Part shown: piece by piece, positions 32,604 to 44,505 of the stretch | Layout of the letters: each line of letters begins with the position of its first letter | Numbering within the stretch: position 1 is the stretch's first letter | Source: Choristoneura fumiferana | Lineage: Eukaryota; Arthropoda; Insecta; Lepidoptera; Tortricidae | DNA: 64,000 nt | Reading direction: 5' to 3' | Assembly (NCBI RefSeq): GCF_025370935.1 | Contig: NC_133474.1 | Location: 13,948,872 to 14,012,871, forward strand | Notes under the pieces: model-generated | Told to the model about the DNA's origin: nothing | Seen by the model: the letters and a program-made list of their open reading frames with translations, nothing else | The model's database searches: none | Program-made: the position numbers and the translations under genes

Positions 32604-35600
32604 ATGTCGTGGGTTCGAACCCGGACCTGGACAAATATCTCCAAATTTTTCAAAAAATGTGAGCGAAAATTATACTTGAAATTTATGAGCTTTTCGGTAA
32701 ACGAAAACAACATGATGAAGCTTGTATACACCTGCAAAGCAATTCAATGGAAGAAGAATTATATGTGAAGTTCTCAATCCGCTATGGGCCCACCTGGGAA
32801 CTACTGCCTAATCCCTCTCTTTTAAAAAAAAAAGTTCTCAGTGACCTTCTGCATACAATCGAATGAAGTCCTCATTCCTAGCGTGCGCCATTTTTTGCCC
32901 TTTTTTACACATTTTGTCAAATTCATTTAATTATTTAAGCGTCTATTTTTATAATCAAAAAAATTTTACAACAAAAAATTGAACCGACTATAAAAAATCA
33001 TGAAAATATTTTTCTACCAGTCTGAAGTCGGTCGGTGCCTCAGCTCGAGCCAGCAGGAGTGATTGAAGCCCAACATTTAGTGCGTAGGTGAGGTAGATTT
33101 ACTATAGGTCCACTCCTGCTGGCTCGTGCTGAGGCACTGACCGACTTCAGACTAGTAACAGTAACAGTTCTGAGGTAACAAACATAAAAAAATACAACCG
33201 AATTGATAACCTCCTTTTTTAAAGTCAGTTAAAAATACACCTAAAATGAGAGTAAAACTCGAATTAAAAACATTAAGTCCCTCGTACCTAAGCAAATAGA
33301 AAAAGGGACGATTAAAATTAAACTGTCACTAATGTCTTATGTTTTTGCCCAATAAATAGTACCAATATTCCGTTATAGTACAGAAATAACCACTGAAAAA
33401 ATATTCTCTTTCTTCATCAATTACGACTCAATACTAATCTGCGTATATTTTCTTATAGCTCTAATTTCACTGAATAAACAATCAAATCCAAACTTAAATA
33501 AATATAAAGTAAAGAATTTTTAACCTTAAATCAAAATACCGAAAGGTTGTTTATTTCAGGCGTAGGCCCTGCGTATAATTTCTTACTCTAGCCATCAACT
33601 TACCTAGTTAGTTATACTGAACCGCCTACGCTTAATTGATACGGGTGTAAGTACAATTTCGGATGTAGAATTAGAGGCCTATTAGAGGCTTTATTTAGAC
33701 AGAATTATCCGGAACCAATAAGAGAACACGCATGCGCCAAACTTGATGTCGTCATCAAATTTCATGTCGTCATAAATTCATGACGTCATCGTTTTGGACA
33801 CGAGGCGACGATGACGTCGTCGTTGGCAGAGCGAGGGGAGGAAGGGGGAGTAGCGGCTGATCGATACCGTCTATGATAATAATAACCAGCCCAGCGGAGC
33901 TCGACTAACGGCGCCACGGGCGCAGATATACAGCCTTTCAATAAGTCACGGGTCGGCTGCTCCAGTGCCCTGCCCAGCACAGGATGCATTCTATAATACG
34001 GGTCAGTAAATTTATAGCATGGTTTGCGGCACCTGACATTTTGTGATATCAAAAGGATCCAGAAACAATAGCGGACCGCATGACCTTGATATTGATTTAC
34101 TGAACTCTAGCCTTAGTTATCAAGTATTGGTGGGTGGTAATCCAAAAACTGTTTTGAAGCTCCTACACCATAGTATCATAATAAATAGTTTACTATGGAT
34201 AAAGAATTAGCCATTTCTACATTTAGGTGAAAATTATAAACTTACTAATAATTAGTAGTCTTGAATCCTAACTATAACAACAACCCCTACTAATAACATG
34301 AATATGCGAAAGCATTTCCGTCGGTCCATTACCTCTTCACGCCTAAACCACGGAATCAATTTATATGGTACTAGCTTTTGCCCGCGGCTTCGCCCGCGTG
34401 GAATTCGGTTATCGCGCGCTGTTCCGTCTTTTTTTCATATGTAGCTGCTTAAATATAAAAGGGTCACAAATAAAAAAAATTGTAATAATTTCATGTGAAA
34501 TAGCATTTAAAGTGCAATTATTGCGATAGAAAAAAACTTTTTTTTTATTTATGGTCTTTTTGCATTTAAGCAACGATGCAGTAAGTAAACCCTTGTATTT
34601 TATTATATTATAATTTGTGTCAAATAAATCCAATCAAAACATATAAATGTGAAATGCGAGCCAAGTTCAATATTATGATAAATGCCTTGGTTGTTGACTT
34701 TAACGACAAAAAAAAGTGAGATCTAAATGGGTGCAATCGTTAGTCCTGCAATTTATTTATAAGAATATAAAATATTTTATAACAACTTAAAATATCATTT
34801 CTTCTTATAACTTAGGATAATATATTGAAGCCTAAGGCCGGACTTGGCTAGTTCTCATATAAGAATTATTATTAAGTACCTACTAAAACAGTCATGGAAG
34901 ATCCCTATGTTTGATGACTAGTTTCTACTTATAACTTAGGATAATATATTGAAGCCTAAGGCCGGACTTGGCTAGTTCTCATATAAGAATTATTATTAAG
35001 TACCTACTAAAACAGTCATGGAAGATCCCTATGTTTGATGACTAGTTTCTACCAGCAAGCCAAATTTTCGGAAGAATAAAATAAGAACTTACAACTTGCG
35101 AGGGCTATAATATAATTCGTATATGAAAACTAGCCAAGTTCGACCTGAGGCTTCAATATATTATCCTAAGTTATAATAAGAAATGATATTTCAACTTGTT
35201 ATAAAATATTTTAAGTTGACTTACATGGCACCCATTTAGATCTCACTTCTTTTATCGTTAAAGTCAATAATCAAAGCAATTTTATCATACTATTGAACTT
35301 GGCTCTTATTTCACATTGGTTTAATGTTTTGATGGGATATCATTACTTTTTGTACAGAAATAATTTAATTTAAAAATTATAATAAAATGATTTTACTAGT
35401 TTCTGATTTATTCACCCAACTACCTATCTAGATGCCAGTTTTGAACTTTCTCTTTCTAGGTCATCTGGAACTGGGTTAGAGGTGAGTCAGTGATAAAAAT
35501 GACGATTTTGGATGTTAATATCTAAATAACCGTTTGAGGTGTGTTTATGAAATTTGGACCACATATTATTATGTATCTCACAAGTCTCAATAAATGAGCC

Positions 35601-36732
35601 AAATTAGAAATGTTTATGTGAAATAGTTTTTGAGTTATGAGGGGGTCAAAAGTGTCTCCAAATGGTTCGGTTAAAATTACACATGGCGCTGCTCGCCAAT
35701 TCTGTTAGCTTGAACTAGGCTTGATACGCCACCGCGTGTCTAGTTAAATTTTTAACTAGTTGGTAGTTTTTTAAGTAGTTGGTTGGTAGTCATTTGAGCT
35801 GTAATACTTTCATTCACTTATTCAATCCATTCGTAGAAATGCAACGCACAGACTTTATCACTTTAAAATGGCATTTTTGAGTGACATATTTAAAAAAATC
35901 GTCTGCACAATATATTGTGCGATGCAACATAACATCCGATTGGAATTAAAGCTAAGCTAGTCAGTCATTTTAACGTACGTATTATAGTGTATAAATTTAA
36001 AATACATATCGGCTGAAATATATACAGTTGAAATACCGAAAATCATAAAATATAATGCATCAAAATATATAAAGTTATGTGACATAAGTTCTAAACGCAT
36101 AAGCTTGAAAGGCATATTGGTCAAAATTTATAATAGTTACAATGCATAATGGTTTTTAGTCATATATGGCACAAAATGCATATTTTGATAATGTATACAT
36201 TCAAAATACATCAAATTATAAAAAAATAGTGAAATGAAATATCAATCAATATCTATATAGTATGTTTTCTATAATGGTTGAAATACATAATAGACACTGA
36301 CATTTCACAAAGAAAAATGCATATAATACAATCCTGGCACTCGCCGGCCGCTGCCGCGGCACGCTCACTTCGCTCGCTCAGCTCGTGCTTGATTTGGTCA
36401 TAGTTGAACCCAACACGCTCCTCCTCGCTACGCTCGTCGTCGCACCTAAAGTTTCTATTCAATTAATGATCAGACTTTAGTTTAAAATGCAAGGCATTGT
36501 TAGACAACACAGCCACCGATCAGTCGGTATCTTATAGGTTAGGTTGGGTTAGAGTTTCGTCCAGGCGCGAAGCGCCTTAACTACGCTGAATAGAAGCTCC
36601 GTCGACACTGTCTTGTAGTCCTAAATTTTTCAGAATTTAACATCTAAATACAACGTAAATAGACTGCAGATGATGATGAACATGAACATGGGCATTATGT
36701 ATGGTATGTATTTTGAACATTATGAAAAACGT
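32604..36732. repeat. Copy 2 of the ~4-kb segment duplicated across the gap
   Basis: Collinear with 28557-32503. Differences include a 124-bp tandem duplication (34805-35052), an extra ~25 nt after GTCAAAAGTG near 35656, an extra ~20 nt near 35763, an extra ~35 nt near 36165, and loss of a short AGCGGAGCTC block present in copy 1 near 32357. Scattered single-base differences are present. The right border at 36732 continues into unique sequence without a break. This pattern of small indels fits two alleles of a heterozygous individual. Confidence 0.9.
34805..35052. repeat. 124-bp tandem duplication in copy 2 only
   Basis: The block beginning TTATAACTTAGGATAATATA occurs at 34805 and again at 34929 with virtually no divergence. 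The corresponding place in copy 1 (about 30753) has it once. It lies in the left arm and loop of the foldback element, a structure prone to replication slippage. Confidence 0.9.
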
Positions 36733-36957
36733 ACTATAGGAATTTTAATTGTTATTTCTTTTAACTATTATATATTCTGAACATAAACATTGTTAACTTG
36801 GTAATTTTTAATGTATGTATTTCGACCAATATGAAAAACGTGCTTTATGAATTTTGATTATTATTTATTTTAACCATTATATTTTCCAATTTTCGCTATT
36901 TCAACTGTATGTATTTCAACCAATATGTATTTTAAATTTATACATTATAATACGTAC
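35975..36957. mobile_element. Complete ~980-bp terminal-inverted-repeat element
   Basis: The left terminus GTACGTATTATAGTGTATAA and right terminus TTATACATTATAATACGTAC are inverted. Homology between the two ends continues for over 80 nt (TTTAAAATACATAT, ATACAGTTGAAATA). The interior includes a CG-rich block at 36335-36445 and sub-repeats of AATATGAAAAACGT (36718-36731 and 36828-36841). No transposase is encoded, so it is non-autonomous and of unknown superfamily. Confidence 0.8.
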
Positions 36958-36959
36958 CC

Positions 36960-38540
36960 CTTTTTAAGTGACACTGGCAGGTAAGAATTTTTAAAGTCAA
37001 ATACTTAAGCTCGGAAATGTACTGTAGTGACCTATGGCAACTTACGTTTAAAGTCGGTACGCCGCCCTTTTATGATTACACTTTATTTGAAGATTGTAGG
37101 ATTTTTAAGTGCAGTAAATCTCAACTAATCCCATCTCCTTCACGCCGCGTGTTGACATCACTCATGTACTCATGTTAAATAAGTATGTACCCAACATACG
37201 TAGTTAATCGCGTTATCATGAAAAGGCTATCAGATAAGATAACAAACTCCAATAAATACAGATTGTAATTGTAATACGACTAATATAAGGTTCATTATTA
37301 TAAACACGTCATTTACGATTCTACCTAGTTTTCCACTAGGTCAATATCTCTGTACAGATATCAATATCTATTACTATACCAAAGTATATAGTTAGACTGT
37401 ATAAAAATGTAAATTAACTGACACAAGCCTGCTTGTTAATTTTGCCGAAATATTTCAAATTTCGTTTAAACTTAAATATAATTAAGTACAGTTAAATGCA
37501 GAAAGTTATACATGCTATATCACCCATCGCTCCCCCTGCCTCATCGTCTGACCTACTCGTAAAACACTAACACTAGATATAGTACCTACTAGAACATATT
37601 ATTTATGAAATATCGATTCCAAATAATATAATATTGTCAATACGTAATACGTGTTAAAAATGTTGGAGGAGCGGAGCGTTCTATCTAACACAAGCTTTTT
37701 AGCCTAAAGGGACGCCCCAGGTACTGTAAATCTACTTACTTATAAATATGAAATAGAGAAAGTGTCAACCAATGAAACACATAAAATTCAAAATCTCATA
37801 AATCTTTTGTTTTGACAGATAGAAGTCTGAATTTTTTACTGTCTACGGTAATTTTATTAGGTATCACGTGACATATACAGTATTCTTTAAGAATGTGTAG
37901 TTGGTCATCAAAAAAATAAAATGTAAAAAATGGGAAAATTTTCACTGTGTCCACAGTGGTGTACAAAATGAAACCCTACATATTTAACAATGAAACGTGA
38001 AAACTAATACAATTTGTTTCATAATTTTGGGACGTATCTATGTAATAGGTTAATAAAAAATGCACAAATATAATCAACAGTTTTAACTACAATTTTGATC
38101 AGTCTTATAAGGTGTGTCCCATGCGTAAATGTTTCATTGTTGATTACCTAAGGTATTTTATATCAACCTCGAATTTTAGCCTACTAAATTGTGCCTCTTT
38201 AACACGCGATCTAGTCCACGATAATCTACGAAATACGATTAATATTAAAAAAATATCAAATAGATTTAATTTATAACCATAATTTAATGAAAATTCTACA
38301 AAAAATGCTTTAAATCCTTACTTTTGTGTCAATAATACTGAAAAAGCTCCGTAGACACGTGGTCTTCCACGTGACACCAATGAAAACAGGGGTACAGTGG
38401 GGGGTTCTCAAGGGTGTCCTTACGCGATATAGTGCACGATCTGGCAAGGTGGCACTTTATAAATATCGCAATGTTTCACTGTGTACCTAAGTTTCATTGA
38501 TGGACACATGACATTACTAATTAATTGATCCCTACTTCTT
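36960..38540. other. AT-rich non-genic sequence
   Basis: No gene is recognised. The tract 37970-38520 repeats variants of GTTTCATTG...GACACATG / GTGTCC near both ends (38105-38145, 38468-38515) and may be an eroded repeat. Confidence 0.45.
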
Positions 38541-38762
38541 TACTAATAAGTATTATAAATAAAAAAGTGAATTTGTTTGTTTCGCTTCCACGTCCCACTT
38601 AATGAAGTGATTCACATGAAATTTTGCAAACACCATATCAGAAGTCCAGAATAAATAATAGGTTAATAGGATACCTTTTATCCCGGAAAATTTAGTACCT
38701 ACTGAGGGCGCGCGATACACGAATATTTTTTTTAGACGAAATCGCGGGCGACAACTAGTAAA
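38541..38762 (-). repeat. Dispersed repeat ending in TCGCGGGCGACAACTAGT
   Basis: The right end (AAATCGCGGGCGACAACTAG) is the reverse complement of the common CTAGTTGTCGCCCGCGATTT head. The body carries ATCCCGG and GTGATTCACATGAAATTTTG. This is a minus-oriented non-autonomous element of the type described at 27328. Confidence 0.6.
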
Positions 38763-39061
38763 AATTTAACTCGACAAAAATATTGTATCATTCACGTACG
38801 TATCTGGTGTAGCTGCCCTCCCTTGCCCCCTAGATGACGCTCACCTTTATAGCTACATTGTATTATTTGCATTTTCTATTCTTATCTCCGTCCATGATTC
38901 TGCGCATGTTATTCACTGAATTCTCAGAATGTCCTAATAAAAGGCCGTGAGCTGTATTATTCATACTATAGCTTCATTTAGCCAGAGTCTAAATTTTAAA
39001 CGCTGCGTAAAATACTTATATTGCGAATTTCGTGCCGCGCAGCTGTGAATTTATAATAATA

Positions 39062-39240
39062 GTACCTGGGCGACCGAGCTTTGCTCGGGCTAAAACTCGA
39101 TAACAAGCGTTTTCCCAGAGATAAGACCAACCTCAATCGATTTGTCATCCCCGAAAACCCCTACATACCAAATTTCATCAAAATCGTAGGAGCCGTTTCC
39201 GAGATTAAAATTACGAGAATTGCTCATTTAAAGATAGATA
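39062..39240 (+). repeat. Dispersed repeat (CTGGGCGACCGAGCTTTGCTC)
   Basis: It starts CCTGGGCGACCGAGCTTTGC, continues CCAAATTTCATCAAAATCG and GGAGCCGTTTCCGAGATTAA, and ends at an ATAGATAATAAA tail. The 'TTTCATCAAAATCGTAGGAGCCGTTTCCGAGAT' text is the kind of 3' tail seen on many insect LINE-derived repeats. No coding capacity. Confidence 0.6.
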
Positions 39241-39366
39241 ATAAATTCATTTAAGTATTTCGGGCAACTTACCCGTCAAATAAATAATTAAATAAATCAG
39301 TGATCCGTCATTAGCAGCAATGTATCTACCGCAACACGCATGACATTTTACAAGCCTTTTCACGCA

Positions 39367-39597
39367 TCGTATAAATAAAAAAAAAAACATTAAATTATAA
39401 AAATCAAAAACCCGACTGCCAAAACTAAAAGGAAGAAAATAAGCCTAGTGGTCTAGAACTCTGTTAAGTAGCTTATTTAAAGTTCAACAGTCGGGACCCA
39501 TTACTAAGAGATTTTGAGCGTCGATTTAAATGGCTAGGCTTATTTTCTTTCTTTTAGTTTTGGCAGTCGGGTTTTCGTTTTTTATTTTAATGTTTTA
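39367..39597. mobile_element. Foldback MITE (AACCCGACTGCCAAAACTAA)
   Basis: The left arm ACATTAAA...AAAACCCGACTGCCAAAACT...GAAAATAAGCCT is mirrored by the right arm AGGCTTATTTTCTTT...AGTTTTGGCAGTCGGGTTTT...TTAATGTTTT. The loop of ~90 nt includes GTTCAACAGTCGGGACCC. Confidence 0.85.
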
Positions 39598-39639
39598 TTT
39601 TATTCTTTTTTGATATTTATGTGAAAACGGTAGATTAAA

Positions 39640-39930
39640 AGTATTATAACCCATACATATTTAGATTGGACTAATTATTAGCTTTCATTTGATACCCATA
39701 TTAATACAACACAATTTTTTTTTTATTTCCTCCGCCATATTTTTTTTCCCAGATGCCATATTGAAATATTATATAGCCTATGTCACTCCGACAGTTATGA
39801 CGAATCCAATGATACCTCATATGTTACAATCCGTCCAGCCGTTTAGGCTGCAGTGAGGACCAAAGAAATGAACATACATACATACATACTACGCTCGAAA
39901 AACATAACCCTCCTTCGGGCAGTCGGATGA
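39640..39930 (-). repeat. Dispersed repeat, reverse copy of 12100-12345
   Basis: On the minus strand it carries the same ordered blocks as the 12.1-kb copy (CTGCCCGAAGGAGGGTTATG, GCCTAAACGGCTGGACGG, ATTGGATTCGTCATAACTGT, ATGGCGGAGGAA). A (CATA)n run at 39873-39888 lies inside. Confidence 0.75.
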
Positions 39931-40145
39931 TAAGGAATAAAAGGCTAACAAATGATAAAAATATTTTAAAGATTGTAAACAGTATTAGTTCGAAACGAGC
40001 AGCCATAACGACAAATATATAGCTTTGTTTTGACAACTTCACTCCAAATGTATTATTTCAAGAATCACAAGTACCTATAGCACTAGCATTTATCCGCGGC
40101 TTCGCTGGCGTGAACCATTTAGCAGTTGAATCAAAATTCTGTACC

Positions 40146-40292
40146 CTTAGGGCCTGTTTCACCATCCATTGATTAGTATTAACCGCCGGTTAAATGTGAT
40201 GCCGTCTCCGTCTATTCGAACAAAACAAACAGAGACGGCATCACACCTTACCGCCAGTTAACACTAATCAATGTATGGTGAAACAGCCCCTT
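40146..40292. mobile_element. Foldback MITE with GGGCCTGTTTCACCAT ends
   Basis: The left end GGGCCTGTTTCACCATCCAT and right end ATGTATGGTGAAACAGCCCC are inverted, and internal GATGCCGTCTC and GAGACGGCATC are also inverted. The flanking TTA on both sides (CCTTAGGG... and ...CCCCTTAG) is compatible with a TTA target-site duplication, as used by PIF/Harbinger elements. A relative with the same ends and GATGCCGTCTC core lies at 44352-44505. Confidence 0.8.
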
Positions 40293-40477
40293 AGTGTAAG
40301 TTTTCGGTTACAAAATACGTCTCGATCGCGTCCGCGTTAAAATCTCAATTTATATGGAAACATGAACAGCGCCTCTAGCGGAACGTTTGCGATGTTCGTG
40401 TTTTCTAACAAATAAATTGAGATTTAACGCGAACGCGATCGAGACGTATTTTGTAACCGAAAACTTACACTAAGGGC
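40289..40477. mobile_element. Second foldback MITE, abutting the first
   Basis: The arms TTAGTGTAAGTTTTCGGTTA...ACGTCTCGATCGCGT and the complementary ACGCGATCGAGACGTATTTT...TAACCGAAAACTTACACTAA are almost perfectly paired over ~75 nt. The loop includes AGCGCCTCTAGCGG. Its left terminus overlaps the TTA that flanks the previous MITE. Confidence 0.85.
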
Positions 40478-40552
40478 ACTGGGATTATACTAATTTTCGG
40501 ATTACTCGCAGTAGTTTCTTTAATTCCTTTATTTTCATAATAATATCTCCTT

Positions 40553-41192
40553 TTTAGCAAAAACGGAACCCTTATAGTTTCGCCATGTCTGTCTGTCTGT
40601 ATGTCTGTCTGTCTGTCCGTCCGCGGCTTTGCTCAGGGACAATCAATGCTAGAAAGCTGTAATTTTGCACGGATATATAAGTAAACTATGCCGACAAAAT
40701 GGTACAATTAAAAATTGAAAAAAAAAATTTTTTAGTGTACCTCCATAGACGTAAGTGTTTTTTTTTCTTTATTTTCCAACCCTATAGTGTGGGGTATCGT
40801 TGGATAGGTCTGGAGGGGTTGATAAGACGATTTTTCGATTCAGTAATGTGTTTGCGAAATATTCAACTTTAAAGTGCAAATTTTCATTAAAATAGAGCGT
40901 CGTGCCCCCCCTCTAAAATCTAAACCGTTGGGAAAATTTGAAAAAAATCAGGATGGTAGTAAGTATATAAAACTTTCAAGTGCAAATTTTCATAACGGCT
41001 AAAATTTGCTTTGAAAAAATTATTATGTAGTTATATTATAGTAAATAGCAGCCTAAGGTATAAAATATACCTAAACTTGGAAGATTCCATATAAAATACG
41101 AAATTCTTAGAAAAATATTACTTATTTTATTCCTAATGGCTACGGAACCCTATTTTGGGCGTGTCCGACACGCTCTTGGCCAGTTTTTTTGT
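40553..41192 (+). repeat. Dispersed repeat with CGGAACCC...GTCTGTCTGTC head, copy A
   Basis: It starts GCAAAAACGGAACCCTTATA with a GTCTGTCTGTC microsatellite. The middle carries GGGGTATCGTTGGATAGGTC, CGATTCAGTAATGTG and CAACTTTAAAGTGCAAATTT, and the end is GCTACGGAACCC, GGGCGTGTCCGACACGCTCT and TTGGCCAGTTTTTTT. Copies B (46895-47436) and C (62209-62850) have the same order. No coding capacity. Confidence 0.85.
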
Positions 41193-41399
41193 AGGTACTG
41201 CCAAATAAACTACTGCGAATAATCCATATCCCAACGGGAGTTCGCAAAAATTATATCGTTAAGTATATTTTAAAAAATCAATCTATACCTAGATAGATAC
41301 CGTACCTAAGTTCTCAATTCCATCGAAATCCGTCCAACCGTTTTAATGGAAACGACACAAACCTTCACACTTCTTTATAAGTAGTAGAATTATTCTGGG

Positions 41400-42240
41400 A
41401 GAGAAGTTCTGGTTGAAATGATTAGTACCAAAGCCCCTCCTGTCTAGTTAGGAATTTACGTGATATTAGTGCAATATTATATTAGGGCAATATTTAATTC
41501 GGAAATATTAGACCTACATACCTACTTTAATTTTCTTTCACTCCAACGTTTTTTCCTATAGGAAGTAAGTAAACGATTTAATTACAATAGACAAAAAAAT
41601 ATTATTTTGATTAATATGCATACCTGTAGTTATTTATTGTATTTGTGTGTCTTCCGGATTAGTGAATAAATGTCTTCTTTCTCTCTTTTTCTTTCATTTA
41701 TGTAAATAATATTCTATACTTAAAAATAATATTTTTTATGCTTACTATTTCACAAATACCTATTTATTTTATATTATGATGTCACTGGGATGGTGGTATT
41801 CAATAATTACACAGTTTATTATGGAACTGATTCTAAATTAAATAGCTCATATTCCTCCACTGTTAAATTTTCCTTAACAACAAACAAAAGCGCGTTAATC
41901 TATTTAGGTATCTGCTCAGACTTATTAAGTACCTAACGTAGTAGCTAATTCGTTGGTTATTTGCCAAATAATCAAATCCTACAACCATCTTATTGAAAGG
42001 GAACATCGCAATAAACCCAGATATGTATTTTCGTCTTTGGACTCGTTTCATTTTTAAACATAACCTCAAAATGCTGTGTATGCAAATTGATCGAAGGGCA
42101 TGCATTATACTCACAATAACGATCATTTTCAACTTCTTTTGCACTATTTATGTCCACTTCACGCACACACTGACAATTATAATGTACATACGCCTGCGAT
42201 GAAGATGTATAGTTAATGTCTGGAGTTAAACTGTGTCGCA
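41400..42240. other. Non-genic sequence
   Basis: AT-rich. Open frames of 69-93 codons on both strands between 41863 and 42259 overlap one another and show no domain. Confidence 0.4.
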
Positions 42241-42610
42241 CGATGCTAACTGATAACACGGAGTGGACGGGCCGCGGGTGTTGTGTAACATAGGCGTTAG
42301 GGCAGTAATAGATGAAGCCACTGTTTTGCCCGCCGAGCCCGTGCCTAATTAGTACAATTTACAAACGCACTCAGAATGTTCCGTCGAGCTGACAGCATCG
42401 AATCGAAACAAACGAGTTGCGTTCACGTTATCGTATTCTCGGGCGAGTTGCGCTGCGTTCGCGCACCGCGCTATAGGACAAGCGCACGCACACACGCAAA
42501 CACCCCTACACCCGTATAGCGGCAAATACAGACGACGTGCGGCTGACTCCCCTACTACGCTGCGCGCTGGCATGTGCGATGTGACTGATAATATCTCTGT
42601 TATCATTTCT
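42241..42610. promoter_or_regulatory. GC-rich island, possible promoter
   Basis: A 370-nt block is rich in CpG (for example GGGCCGCGGGTG, GCGTTCGCGCACCGCGC, GACGACGTGCGGC). No protein-like frame or convincing splice site is visible. It may be a promoter or enhancer. Orientation cannot be assigned. Confidence 0.3.
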
Positions 42611-42719
42611 CATGCTAATCCCACAGACGAAATAGTGACGTGGTTTAGTACATTGTGTCTTAAGGGCGGTAAATAAGTAATTATGAACGAGAGGCTTAGA
42701 AGCGTGATTAGCAGCATCA

Positions 42720-42830
42720 GTACGGACACTGACTCATTTACCGACCTTGGGCTTCATGACAAGAAAATTTGTACGGGCAATGACTCATTTACCCACCACG
42801 GGTTTCATGACAAGCACATTAAGGTCGAGG
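42720..42830. repeat. Two-unit ~55-bp tandem repeat
   Basis: GACTCATTTACCGACCTTGG...TTCATGACAAG (42731-42764) and GACTCATTTACCCACCACGG...TTCATGACAAG (42782-42815) are consecutive near-copies. They generate the internally repeated 104-codon chance frame at 42683-42997. Confidence 0.7.
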
Positions 42831-43377
42831 GTTTTATTTGGGGGGTTGCAACCAAGGTAGCCTACATGTTACTAAGTACACTGTATACGAGCAAGTGTGA
42901 TGAAAAATTATTTTTCACACCTCTCCTTCAGAAAAGTAACTTTTCCTCCCTGACGAGAGGGAGCAAAGCGCAACTTTTCTGTGCAAGGCTTTTCTAAGTG
43001 TTTTATTGCAAATGCCATTTTTTGAACTTGATCATTGTATAGCCACGCCATTCTCTATGATGGTTGTTCTTTAAATAATATTTAGATTTTTTTTCAAGTT
43101 TCTTAATGCTCGGTGTGAAAAGTTGTATGAGCCACTCGGGAGCAAAATTATTTTCATCTTGGGCGTTAACACATGAATCCCTCATTATGCTCATGATTCT
43201 ACTTTAGAATCACGCATTTTGCTCACTCTGTGAGACAAAGTAACTATTTAATTATTTTTTTTAATGCTGAGTACAGCGTTGGGTCTACTCACTGAATTCC
43301 AAATATTGGAACTTTACTTTGATCTGTCATTTCACTTCAACACGCAAAAAGCGAGAGATAGGATCAAATGTGTTGAT

Positions 43378-44290
43378 TACGATCTTAAATTAAATTTTTG
43401 ATATTAAAAATATATCGAAAGATACCTAATAAGTTACATGACAATGAAATATTTCCAAAATGTAAATTTTCCCGATCTTTCAATAAAGTATGCAACCTTG
43501 TTGCACGAAAGCCGCTTCTCTTGTTTTTTTTTTTTTTAAAAGAATTCCGTATACGGCCTCTACAGTTGGAATAAATATATGTTAAATTGAATTAATTTTC
43601 AACAAATCTATTTATGTATATGCAATGGAAATCTTGAAAAATATATATCTAAAGGTTTAATAACATTTATAATAAATTATACGTTTATTGTTCAACCTTT
43701 TTAATGACCCAAAGAGGCTTTTTGCTGTATTAAAAAATAAGTATGACATATTTTACAAGTTCTAAGTTCAAATTACAATGAATTTTTATGAGTATAAGAT
43801 TTGTGTTATACCTACTGGACACTTTTTCGTTCCGAATTCAAAGCCTCTCTATTTACCGTTTTCACAACAATGTTTGGCATTCTTAACTTTCTGGTGACTT
43901 TTTAAAGATGTAATCGCGACTTTTCGTATCATTTTTGAGTAAGGGTTTTAAATGTGATTATTATATTTGTTTCTTAATAATCGGATTTTATTTAAAAAAA
44001 TTGTGTTTGTTTTGTAAACAGGTAGGTATATGTGCTTTTATTCTTATGTTACATTTAACTTATGTTCTCGCTGCTGAGGTGAAAAATTGTATGTGTCACA
44101 CGTGACCAAAGTTTTTTTGCATCTCGTGTGTTTTCGTATCCCTTGCTGCTCTCAGGATTCTAACCTAGAATCACTCGCTATCGCTCGTGATTCAATTATA
44201 CAAACCTTCTCTTACTCGGTATTCAAAATCAACACTCGCACCAAAAAATTACTTTGCTCTCTTGTTGCACAAATAACTAATTTGTATTTG
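43378..44290 (+). repeat. Left arm of a 3.4-kb inverted pair
   Basis: This segment and 45932-46747 are inverted copies of one element. Shared blocks, in mirrored order, include AAATTTTCCCGATCTTT, CTTTCGTGCAA/TTGCACGAAAG, GTTCAACCTTTTTAATGACC, CATTTAAAACCCTTACTC, GATTCTAACCTAGAATCACT and GCTCTCTTGTTGCACAAATA. This arm is ~90 nt longer because of extra sequence near 43810-43890. Related but more diverged text (GTGTGAAAAGTTGTATGAGCC...GATTCTACTTTAGAATCACG) lies just to the left at 43110-43215. Confidence 0.85.
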
Positions 44291-44351
44291 TTAACAAAAA
44301 GGTAGCTTGTAAAGGACAGATTTGGTGATTTTTGGACAGTTTTTTTTTAAT

Positions 44352-44505
44352 TATGGCCTTGTTTCACCAATCGTTGATAAATAACATGTATAACGACAAA
44401 TAAGAATAAGTAAATATCTGTGATGCCGTCTCTATTTGTTTTGTCTGAATAAACAACGACAGTATCACATATAAATTATCAATGAGCGGTGAAACAGACT
44501 CTTTG
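44352..44505. mobile_element. MITE with CCTTGTTTCACCAATCG ends, relative of 40146-40292
   Basis: The left end GGCCTTGTTTCACCAATCGT and right end AATGAGCGGTGAAACAGACT are inverted. The core keeps GATGCCGTCTC. It sits in the spacer of the 3.4-kb inverted pair. Confidence 0.7.

Noticed and set aside
32408..32768. Open frames of 73-109 codons through the gap
   Set aside because: They consist largely of unknown residues created by the 100 N and join unrelated contig ends.
28557..36732. True tandem duplication of a 4-kb locus
   Set aside because: Copy borders coincide exactly with the two contig ends around a default-length gap; an unmerged haplotype overlap is simpler.
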